This document shows, one piece after another, positions 1-5,769 of a stretch of DNA of 9,655 nucleotides. The notes beneath the pieces were generated by a model. The model did not search any database. It saw only the letters and a program-made list of their open reading frames with translations, and was not told where the DNA came from. The position numbers and the translations under genes are program-made. Origin of the DNA: Anaerolineales bacterium (GTDB lineage Bacteria; Chloroflexota; Anaerolineae; Promineifilales; Promineifilaceae). Location: assembly GCA_020432595.1 (NCBI GenBank), contig JAGQGA010000156.1:1-9655 (forward strand), in the 5' to 3' direction. How positions within the stretch are numbered: the first letter of the stretch is position 1; every line of letters starts with the position of its first letter.

Positions 1-936
1 GAAGATGCTGTTACCACCTATCAATTAAATTTAGGCGATCATATCCATCTTGGAGATTTAACAACGTTAGCTGTTGGCAAAATCCCGCAGGCTACCATCC
101 TCATGGGCGGGTTCCCCTGCCAGGATTTCTCCTCGTCAGGCTCCAAGGCCGGGTTTGCTGGTAAACGCGGTCAACTCTATCAAGTCTTGGCTGAGTACAT
201 GGCCTACCATCAACCAGAAATAGTTGTCGGCGAAAATGTACCCCATCTTGCTCGGCTAAACGGGGGCGTTTATCTGGACACCATCCTGCGGGATTTTGAA
301 CGGGAGGGATATAGATTTGATGTATGGGATTTATTTGCCCCCGACTATGGTTTGCCGCAAAGTCGTAGAAGGCTGTTTTTAATCGGTGTTCGGAAAGATT
401 TGGCTGGCTATCCTGTTAAGCCTAAACCCACACACAAATATGCTCATGTTTCCATTGCAGAGGGTTTACATGATCTGGAAAACATAATAGATGAAACAGT
501 TGCCAATCAAAGCCAATACTTCGTTTCAACCCGTGCCACATCAGGTGGAGGACAGGGGGATCACACCAATGATGCAGAGAAAGTGGCTTATTGTATTCGT
601 GCCAACGCTCGTGGACGCATTCAATTTCATTATAAACTGCCGCGAAGGCTGACTGTACGTGAGTGTGCCCGGCTGCAATCGTTTCCAGATGAATTTGTTT
701 TCCCGTTTTCTACACAAAGAAATTTAACCCTTATTGGCAATGCCGTCCCCCCTATTTTGGGTTATCACGTTGCTACCTCTATTCGTGATTTTTTGGATGC
801 CAAATCAAAGAACGCATCGCCAGAGCTGCCAGAAATTCACCAAATCGAAGAAAAGGGCGTTACACGGGAGCGTGTACGACCTATTCAACTCAGTTTGTTT
901 GCCAAAATTCCCAAGATCATTGAGCCAATCAAATGA
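1..936 (+). CDS. DNA (cytosine-5-)-methyltransferase, 5'-truncated by window edge
   Basis: Transfers a methyl group from S-adenosylmethionine to C5 of cytosine in a specific DNA site; here it is probably the protective half of a type II R-M pair. The frame is open from base 1 (311 residues visible), so the ATG at 103 is internal. Visible C5-methylase motifs, numbered from base 1: a motif III-like LGDLTTL; motif IV GGFPCQ with the catalytic Cys at residue 40; motif VI GENV near 77-80; motif VIII QSRRR at 120-124; motif IX RRLTVRECARLQSFPD from about 215; motif X IGNAVPP at 245-251. Motif I (FxGxGG) must lie upstream of the window. The target-recognition stretch between VIII and IX is short, about 90 residues. 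The stop overlaps the next gene's start (ATGA at 933-936), so the two are translationally coupled. Composition is AT-richer than the genes to the right. The family is certain; target specificity cannot be read. Confidence 0.95.
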   Translation, partial: EDAVTTYQLNLGDHIHLGDLTTLAVGKIPQATILMGGFPCQDFSSSGSKAGFAGKRGQLYQVLAEYMAYHQPEIVVGENVPHLARLNGGVYLDTILRDFEREGYRFDVWDLFAPDYGLPQSRRRLFLIGVRKDLAGYPVKPKPTHKYAHVSIAEGLHDLENIIDETVANQSQYFVSTRATSGGGQGDHTNDAEKVAYCIRANARGRIQFHYKLPRRLTVRECARLQSFPDEFVFPFSTQRNLTLIGNAVPPILGYHVATSIRDFLDAKSKNASPELPEIHQIEEKGVTRERVRPIQLSLFAKIPKIIEPIK

Positions 937-1736
937 CACGACATGATCAAGACGAGCATTTTCGAGAGCTTTTTTTGGCTCCAATTCGCAAATGTGCTGA
1001 GTATCAGCCTGTTTTTGGGCAAGGTAAGCGTGATGGGCTAAGTCTTGCGGAATTCCAAACATTATATGGTGGCGATCTGTTTTACGCCTGGCTAGGGCTT
1101 GACAATCCTGCCGTCTATGCGGCTCACAAAGCTGCTGGGGGTTTAACCTCTGTCTATCGGCAACTCGGTATTGCCAGCGAGCGTTTATTTCGAGCCATTA
1201 TTGCTGAATCGTTGAATCTTTCTGAAACACAAATGGACTGGAGCTATGAGTATGTTCAGTCAGGCAATCAAAAGGGCATTCATACACTTGATGCTTGCAT
1301 TCGGCTTACTGATCTGGATTCAGGGACACGAAAACGATTCGTACAATGGCTTGCAAAGGCGAAACTTCTTGTGGCTGGAAATGTGACGCAGGGCATTCAT
1401 GTTGATGGCATTGTTTTTGAAGTTCGGCAGGGTTACAAAAGTGCAGACTCCAAGCGGCAAAATGCTGATCTACGGTTTGGCATTCGGGCATATCAGGCGA
1501 ATTTGTTGCCTGTTTTTGTCATTATGTCATCACAAATGAGTGAGCCAGTCATCAGACGCTATCGAAGTGATGGGATGTTGGTGCTTACAGGAGTGCATCA
1601 TGTTGACCCCACGATCTCCACTTTTGCGTTTTTTGATCAAGTCGTTGGGTACAATTTGGCTGAATTTTTCATCCGAAACCGTTTTTTGATTCAGGGTGAG
1701 ATTAAAAAGATAGTTGAAAAGTTGCTATCTCCGTAA
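933..1736 (+). CDS. Probable type II restriction endonuclease, partner of the upstream C5 methylase
   Basis: A 267-residue soluble protein whose ATG overlaps the methylase stop, the usual arrangement for an R-M pair. The identifying stretch is at about residues 156-179, where Asp158 is followed by FEVRQGYKS (162-170) and then ADSKRQNAD (171-179). Its charged residues D158, E163, K169, D172 and K174 are candidates for a PD-(D/E)XK-type nuclease core, and the KRQNAD part resembles stretches I associate with annotated restriction enzymes. I cannot name the isoschizomer group or assign which residues bind metal. The preceding hydrophobic strand VDGIVFEV and the following LLPVFVIM (191-198) fit the beta-strands that flank such a core. 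There is no signal peptide or membrane segment. It would cut the same site that the methylase protects. Function rests on the coupling plus the motif; an unrelated R-M accessory protein is the main alternative. Confidence 0.72.
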   Translation: MTRHDQDEHFRELFLAPIRKCAEYQPVFGQGKRDGLSLAEFQTLYGGDLFYAWLGLDNPAVYAAHKAAGGLTSVYRQLGIASERLFRAIIAESLNLSETQMDWSYEYVQSGNQKGIHTLDACIRLTDLDSGTRKRFVQWLAKAKLLVAGNVTQGIHVDGIVFEVRQGYKSADSKRQNADLRFGIRAYQANLLPVFVIMSSQMSEPVIRRYRSDGMLVLTGVHHVDPTISTFAFFDQVVGYNLAEFFIRNRFLIQGEIKKIVEKLLSP

Positions 1737-1750
1737 AAAGGCTTAAGTTT

Positions 1751-2758
1751 ATGCAGTCATCAGGTCAAAATCCAGGAGCTATTCCCGCAAAACGTTCTTC
1801 CCATGGGCTGTCGCGCCGCGAAATGCGGGCGAGTTTGCTGCTGCCCATTGGCATTATTGTGGCGATTTGGCTGGTGGGGCTGGTGGTGGCGGCGGTGGTG
1901 CCAACGGCCGTTAATTTCACCACCATCATCAGCCTCACCATCGCCCTCAGCCTCATCGTTTTCCTGCTCTACTGGACACGGGGAACAAACGGCCGTTTGC
2001 GTCTCCTCGCCCTCCTCTTTGCCTTGCCCGCCCTCATCGGCCTCACCAGCGGCGTTACCAGCGGCAACTTACGCCCCATCATCATCGGCGTTGCTCTCAC
2101 TTTCTTCCTCCTCGTCGCCCAACGCTTTTTCAGCACCCCCCTCTCCTTCCGTGCCGCCAACCGCTACTTCCAGCAAGGCGACCTCGACAATGCCCTGCGG
2201 CTCATCAACAAATCCATTGATGCCCGCCCCACCTTTTGGGAATCCCACCAGCTTCGCGCCCTCATCCGCCTTGCCCAGCTAGACTTTCGCCGCGCCGAAG
2301 CCGATGCCCGTGAAGCCGTTGCCTTTGGCCCCAACGCCCACCAACCCCTCAACACCCTCGGCCAAATCTATCTGGCGCAGGAGCAATATGCTGCCGCCCA
2401 GCAAGCGTATGAACAAGCGTTAGCACTCGAACCCGACAGTGCCATTTACCAATTTTATCTGGGGCTATGCCACTTCTGGCAGCGCCAGTACCAACCCGCC
2501 GCCGAAAATCTGGCCGCCGCCACCCAAGGCACCCTCCCCACCAGCCACTACGCCCTGCAGGCCCACTTCTATCTCGGCCGCAGCCTCGACAAGCTGGGAG
2601 ACAAAAAAACGGCGCAGGAAGCCTACGCCGCAATGCCCAACTTCAAAGATGGGCTAACCTCCCTCGAAGAGCAGCTAGCCCACCAGCCCGATTACCCCCA
2701 CGTTGCCCGTCTACGCCAAGACGTGGATGAGATGAAGAAAGTAATCGGTAATCGGTAA
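1751..2758 (+). CDS. Four-helix membrane protein with C-terminal TPR repeats
   Basis: A 335-residue protein of no assigned reaction, probably a membrane-anchored TPR scaffold. Residues 1-27 are polar and basic. Four hydrophobic helices follow at about 28-50, 56-75, 83-103 and 107-125, in two hairpins, which places both termini on the same side; the basic N-terminus suggests the cytoplasm. From about 132 to 300 there are four to five TPR-like helix pairs, clearest at 132-165 (FRAANRYFQQGDLDNALRL) and 200-233 (YAAAQQAYEQALALEPD). The start has AAAAGG about 9 bases upstream. It begins 14 bases after the endonuclease stop on the same strand, but base composition changes sharply there (GC-rich codons, two AACGGCCGTT copies), so it probably belongs to the host backbone rather than the R-M cassette. 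The last codons run into a GTAATCG tandem repeat beside an IS remnant, so the C-terminal residues VIGNR may be recent. The TPR call is firm; the role is unknown. Confidence 0.8.
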   Translation: MQSSGQNPGAIPAKRSSHGLSRREMRASLLLPIGIIVAIWLVGLVVAAVVPTAVNFTTIISLTIALSLIVFLLYWTRGTNGRLRLLALLFALPALIGLTSGVTSGNLRPIIIGVALTFFLLVAQRFFSTPLSFRAANRYFQQGDLDNALRLINKSIDARPTFWESHQLRALIRLAQLDFRRAEADAREAVAFGPNAHQPLNTLGQIYLAQEQYAAAQQAYEQALALEPDSAIYQFYLGLCHFWQRQYQPAAENLAAATQGTLPTSHYALQAHFYLGRSLDKLGDKKTAQEAYAAMPNFKDGLTSLEEQLAHQPDYPHVARLRQDVDEMKKVIGNR

Positions 2759-2761
2759 TCA
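2741..2761. repeat. Three tandem copies of the heptamer GTAATCG at a gene end
   Basis: Copies lie at 2741-2747, 2748-2754 and 2755-2761; the last ends in A instead of G. The array supplies the last codons and the TAA stop (2756-2758) of the TPR gene and ends 12 bases before the IS terminal repeat. Slippage here would change the C-terminus. Confidence 0.85.
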
Positions 2762-2773
2762 GTCGGGTCAGTC

Positions 2774-2787
2774 AGGGCAATCGGATG
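2774..2787 (+). repeat. Left terminal inverted repeat of the IS remnant
   Basis: AGGGCAATCGGATG, a perfect reverse complement of 3243-3256. The match stops on both sides: the next outward bases are C on the left and A on the right, which are not complementary. It lies 4 bases beyond the transposase-fragment stop codon. Confidence 0.88.
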
Positions 2788-2791
2788 AAAA

Positions 2792-2875
2792 TCAGCAAAG
2801 GGAAGTGATGCCATGCAAGACTTGAGTGCGATAGGCAGCATCCCAGCCACATCGTAAACGTTTGTTCTCAATGCC
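2792..2875 (-). pseudogene. C-terminal transposase fragment, ISAs1 family
   Basis: Read on the minus strand from 2875, in a different frame from the N-terminal fragment, the sequence gives G-IENKRLRCGWDAAYRTQVL-HGITSLC and then TGA. The pattern K-R-L-(K/R)-x-G-W-D-x-x-Y-x-x-x-V-L is how ISAs1-family transposases typically end. The stop falls 4 bases from the terminal inverted repeat, as expected for the true end of the gene. It has no start of its own and is a remnant. Confidence 0.75.
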
Positions 2876-3173
2876 CAGCCTGCACCCAGTTGAGGAAGCC
2901 TTGGCTAAATTGTTCTCTGTCTAGCATGGCAAAGGTGTCACCCAAGGTATCATGGGACGGAATACCTTTGGCTAAATTCAGGTACTGGCTCAACCATTCT
3001 TGCTGGGCATTGCCAAAGGCTTCAATGGCTGCCCAATTATCAGCCCTGCAAAGGACACCGCAGACGGTGATGAAGAAAATGTTGAGAAGCGGATGGTCTA
3101 CTTTGCCTGGTTGACGTGGGTCTCTAACCTCGCCAAAGTGTTCTTTCAGGGTAGCCACAACATCAAGGCTCAT
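2868..3173 (-). pseudogene. N-terminal transposase fragment, ISAs1 family
   Basis: An intact 101-codon stretch coding the N-terminal domain that precedes the DDE core in ISAs1 (H-repeat-associated) transposases. Diagnostic pieces are LKEHFGEVRDPRQ, an ITVCGVLCRADNW motif, IEAFGNAQQEWL, GIPSHDTLGD and FLNWVQA. After VQA the frame adds only Gly-His before TGA, where intact proteins run on to the catalytic region. I chose the ATG at 3171-3173 over the longer start at 3245 because it has AGGAAA six bases upstream and the family usually begins near this point; the extra 24 residues of the longer form are low-complexity and reach into the terminal repeat. All catalytic Asp/Glu residues are missing, so it is inactive as a transposase. 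A DNA-binding fragment that interferes with intact relatives is conceivable but unsupported. Confidence 0.85.
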
Positions 3174-3242
3174 GGGAAATTTCCTTTTTTTCCTTATTAT
3201 CTCACCCTTTTTGGCTTTGCCACCTGTTATGTTTACATAAAA

Positions 3243-3256
3243 CATCCGATTGCCCT
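3243..3256 (-). repeat. Right terminal inverted repeat of the IS remnant
   Basis: CATCCGATTGCCCT, the perfect reverse complement of 2774-2787. It lies upstream of the transposase fragment start, so it marks the left end of the element in the gene's own direction. Confidence 0.88.
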
Positions 3257-3343
3257 AAGGCCAACACGGTGCTTGCTTGGCAAAAGCGGCTGCAAGAGCA
3301 AATAGGTACAACGACACGGAATTATTGTTGCCAGACAGTTTGA

Positions 3344-3370
3344 CAAGGGCGTGCCGATTCGGCACCCTTG
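3344..3370. other. Intergenic hairpin, possible terminator without a T-run
   Basis: CAAGGG and TGCCG on the left pair with CGGCA and CCCTTG on the right: 11 base pairs, a two-base CG bulge and an ATT loop. It lies in the 214-bp gap between the IS remnant and the 3' end of the large membrane-protein gene, 101 bases beyond that gene's stop. Neither strand has a T-tract after the stem, so classical intrinsic termination is doubtful. A shorter 6-bp stem, ATCTCA/TGAGAT, lies at 3418-3437 and is followed on the minus strand by only three Ts. I see no gene in 3257-3470. Confidence 0.4.
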
Positions 3371-3470
3371 ATCTCCTTACAGCAGAGCAGTTAGCAAATA
3401 CCCTTCGCTTTATCTAAATCTCATACCAGCGTGAGATGCGTGTCAAAATTTGGGCAACGTTCCCATTGAC

Positions 3471-5693
3471 TCAATCATCTCCCAACTCCCCAACGGCCGT
3501 TTGTGCTCCTTTTGCTATCTGAACGGCAGTTTCCGTCAACTGCCGCGCCGCTTGCAGACGTTCAAGCTGTTCATGCCAGAAGGCCGAACCTGCGCTGGCG
3601 GCAAGGCCGGTGAGGATGATGCCGGGGGTGATGTTGAGTTGCGATGGGAGCCATGCCCAGCGGGCGTGGAGCAAGGGGCCGGGGATGACGAAAAGTTGGT
3701 TAACGGCCGTTGCTGTTCCTGGCAGTGCCTTGTCCAGCAGCGTGGCGGCATCAATTTGCAGCAGATAGGCCAACACCGCCCCCACAATCATCGCCGTAAA
3801 GCGCGTCAGCCGCAGCCGCGTTTTTTCTTCGTCCGCCTGCTGGTTGGAGCGTAGCAAAACGACCTGCGCCAAGTTGGCTGGGGTAAGTTGGAAGGCGGTG
3901 GGGTCAACACCGGGAAGCGATTTGGCAACCGCGTCGGCCAGCGAGTCGGGGGCGCTAAAGGCGGTGGGGTCAAGTTCGGTTTGGCCGTGTATCCAGTTCC
4001 ACAGCACCTCGATGTAGCTGAGGACGGTGGGAGATTCGGGTTTGGCAAAGAGCCATCGCGGCAAATCGGGTTGGATGCCGCCCCGCTGATGTTTGAGGCT
4101 GTGGATGATGTAGCCGGAAACGGCCGTTATCGCAATCACCACCGCCGACCACAACCCCCCTTGCCCAAAATCGGGGCCAAACGGCTGGCTGGGGCGCAGC
4201 AGGTAAAGCAAAATGCTCAAAAAGAGGGTTGTTACCAGCCACAAAGCCGCCGTGCCGTAGGCCGCGCCTGCCCCACGCAGCCGTCGCCACAGCTTTCGCA
4301 CTGGGCTTTGCGTTTCGTGCCGCCGAATTTCTACCGCTTCGAGCAAATTGGAGACGCTGGATAAATAGGCATCGGTTGTGGCCTGGGTGTGCTGAACGGC
4401 CGTTTGCAGGCTGGTTTGCAGGGCGGTGCGCGTTTCTGCCACCAACTGCGGGTCGGCAAAGCGGAACAGCGACAACAGCGGCGCTACGCTATCGTCAAAC
4501 CCGGCCAAAATCGCTGCCTCCGCTTGCCCTACAAGTTGGTTGCGTTCTTTTTTCAGCCAGTCGCCGGTAAGCTGCTTTGCCAATTTGGCCGCCAAATCGC
4601 GCAGAGTGTCGCCCCATGTTCTAATTTGGTTGATGAGTGCCACAAGCTGGTGCTGAACGGCCGTTACATCCGATGCATCCACCTGCAACCCCTCCAGCGT
4701 TGTTTTGAATTGGTCAAGCTGGCTCATCTGCTGTGGCAAATTGAGCGCGGCCAAATAAGGCTGCAGCGGTGGCGAGGCCTGCACCGTTTCCAACCCTTGT
4801 TTGAGGCCGTCCAGCAGGGTGGCAATGGGCTGTGTAACCGCCTCAAGCTGCTGGTTGATGTTGGCAACGAGGGTTTGGGCGTTTTGCACAAGCTGGGAAA
4901 CGGCCGTTGAATCGGGTGCCATCGCTTGCAGCACTGTCAGTGCCTCGGTCAAATTGCCCGCCTGCACTGCCGCGCTTAGGTCGGGCAGCTTGGTGGCGGG
5001 AATGACCACCTCTTGCATTTCGCTGAGCAGCGTCGTCACCTGCTTTTGCCCTGCCTGCGCTACGCCAAAGTCGGCCAGTTCACCGGGCAAATAGGCTCCT
5101 AATTGTTTTAAGGCATCCAAACTGCTAATTTTGCGCTTGAGACCCAGTGCCACCTTTACACTGTCAATGACCGTTTCGGTGCCGACGGCGACGATGAGCA
5201 TGATGGCACTGAAAATGGCGAGTCCGGCAAAAATTTGCACCACGCCGCTGGGCAAAATGTTGACCGCTTCGCTGACAACCAGTGGCGTTTGCTCAGACTG
5301 GCTGGCAACGACTAAATTGTTGCTGTCCAAGATTTGGGCGGTGACGGTGTAGCTGCCGGCCGCAGGAACGGCCGTTTGGCAGGTGTAGCTGTTGTCTTGC
5401 CCCGGCTGCAGCCCCTGAATCCCCGTCAGCAGGTCGCGGCAGGAGGCAACGGTTTGCGGTGGGGTGGCATTGTCGAGCAGGTCTACGTCAATGATGTATT
5501 GGGCATCGGCGGCGATGGGCTGCTCGCCCCCCACTTTGTAGGTGACGTTGATGCCGATTTCTTCGCCCGCCTCCACGCTGCCGGTGGGCTGGGTGATGGT
5601 GGTGATGGTGATGGCGGAGGAGGTTTGGGCATAAACGGCCGTTTGCCACCCCAGCAGCAGAACAAAAACAAGAGAAAATAGATATTTATGCAT
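3471..5693 (-). CDS. Large envelope/membrane protein with secreted Ig-like domain, function unknown
   Basis: I do not recognise a characterised family. From the chosen ATG (740 residues) it starts with a signal peptide, MHKYLFSLVFVLLLGWQ, with likely cleavage after VYA (residue 22). A beta-rich domain follows at about 25-140 and looks Ig/PKD-like (GEEIGINVTYKV, GSYTVTAQILD), with Cys85 and Cys105 able to form a disulfide. A membrane helix at ~150-172 leads into ~300 residues of Gln/Leu/Ala-rich helix (about 195-455), then helix pairs at ~477-500 and 513-533, then ~632-649 and ~689-709. The end has a T-G-L-x-x-x-x-G-S-x-x-H pattern (about 695-707) seen in some conserved hypothetical membrane proteins. 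A GTG at 5702 and an ATG at 5699 are possible starts, but the SD places it at 5693. It holds eight AACGGCCGTT copies, one inside the signal peptide. It is last in the minus-strand run. Existence is firm; the role is open. Confidence 0.82.
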   Translation of the reverse strand: MHKYLFSLVFVLLLGWQTAVYAQTSSAITITTITQPTGSVEAGEEIGINVTYKVGGEQPIAADAQYIIDVDLLDNATPPQTVASCRDLLTGIQGLQPGQDNSYTCQTAVPAAGSYTVTAQILDSNNLVVASQSEQTPLVVSEAVNILPSGVVQIFAGLAIFSAIMLIVAVGTETVIDSVKVALGLKRKISSLDALKQLGAYLPGELADFGVAQAGQKQVTTLLSEMQEVVIPATKLPDLSAAVQAGNLTEALTVLQAMAPDSTAVSQLVQNAQTLVANINQQLEAVTQPIATLLDGLKQGLETVQASPPLQPYLAALNLPQQMSQLDQFKTTLEGLQVDASDVTAVQHQLVALINQIRTWGDTLRDLAAKLAKQLTGDWLKKERNQLVGQAEAAILAGFDDSVAPLLSLFRFADPQLVAETRTALQTSLQTAVQHTQATTDAYLSSVSNLLEAVEIRRHETQSPVRKLWRRLRGAGAAYGTAALWLVTTLFLSILLYLLRPSQPFGPDFGQGGLWSAVVIAITAVSGYIIHSLKHQRGGIQPDLPRWLFAKPESPTVLSYIEVLWNWIHGQTELDPTAFSAPDSLADAVAKSLPGVDPTAFQLTPANLAQVVLLRSNQQADEEKTRLRLTRFTAMIVGAVLAYLLQIDAATLLDKALPGTATAVNQLFVIPGPLLHARWAWLPSQLNITPGIILTGLAASAGSAFWHEQLERLQAARQLTETAVQIAKGAQTAVGELGDD

Positions 5694-5698
5694 ATTCA

Positions 5699-5704
5699 TC
5701 ACCT
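5699..5704 (-). promoter_or_regulatory. Ribosome binding site deciding the start at 5693
   Basis: AGGTGA on the minus strand ends 5 bases before the ATG at 5691-5693. The GTG (5702) and ATG (5699) further upstream overlap this site, so they would have no usable SD. This start also gives a cleaner signal peptide. Confidence 0.6.
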
Positions 5705-5714
5705 ACTGCTGCAT

Positions 5715-5767
5715 GGAGATTGGAGATTGGAGATTGTGAACCTTCATCAATCTCCAATCTCCAATCT
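5715..5767. repeat. Inverted array of GGAGATT heptamers forming a 20-bp hairpin
   Basis: GGAGATT occurs three times in tandem at 5715-5735, and its complement AATCTCC follows at 5749-5755 and 5756-5762 with a partial copy to 5767. Bases 5717-5736 pair perfectly with 5748-5767 (20 bp), leaving an 11-base loop. It fills most of the 76-base gap between the enolase-type gene stop (5770) and the membrane-protein start (5693). On the minus strand no T-run follows, so it may slow or process the transcript rather than end it. A related array lies at 9307-9359. Confidence 0.85.
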
Positions 5768-5769
5768 AC

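Larger units (their letters stand above)
2774..3256 (-). mobile_element. Internally deleted ISAs1-family insertion sequence (483 bp, MITE-like)
   Basis: The element is bounded by perfect 14-bp terminal inverted repeats, AGGGCAATCGGATG at 2774-2787 and its reverse complement at 3243-3256. Between them, on the minus strand, are the first ~100 residues of an ISAs1-type (H-repeat-associated) transposase and then, after a frame change near 2875-2880, about 26 residues matching the C-terminal end of the same protein. Full-length members of the family are usually ~370-380 residues, so roughly 250 codons, including the DDE catalytic core, are missing. It cannot make its own transposase but keeps both ends, so it could be moved in trans by an intact relative. 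No matching 8-10-base target duplication is seen at the flanks (GGTCAGTC on the left, AAGGCCAA on the right). Confidence 0.85.

Noticed and set aside
103..105. ATG at 103 as the methylase start
   Set aside because: The frame is open and methylase-like back to base 1, and this ATG lies inside the motif IV region.
1803..2282. 159-codon + frame inside the TPR gene
   Set aside because: It is a shadow frame rich in Ser/Pro/Cys with no motif; the TPR and membrane-helix pattern is in the other frame.
3174..3245. Longer start for the transposase fragment at 3245
   Set aside because: The extra residues are lysine-rich filler reaching into the terminal repeat; the ATG at 3173 has AGGAAA at proper spacing and matches where the family begins.
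3257..3343. Short frame reading AWQKRLQEQIGTTTRN as a possible second transposon remnant
   Set aside because: It is only about 22 codons, matches no family I recognise, and has no repeat boundary.
3888..4910. Long open frames on the + strand (3888-4364, 4389-4910) and similar ones elsewhere
   Set aside because: They are antisense shadows of the GC-rich minus-strand genes; they have no domain sense, poor starts and low-complexity translations.
5715..5767. Heptamer hairpin as a classical rho-independent terminator
   Set aside because: The stem is strong but AT-rich, and no T-tract follows on the minus strand before the next gene, so it is kept as a repeat/hairpin only.
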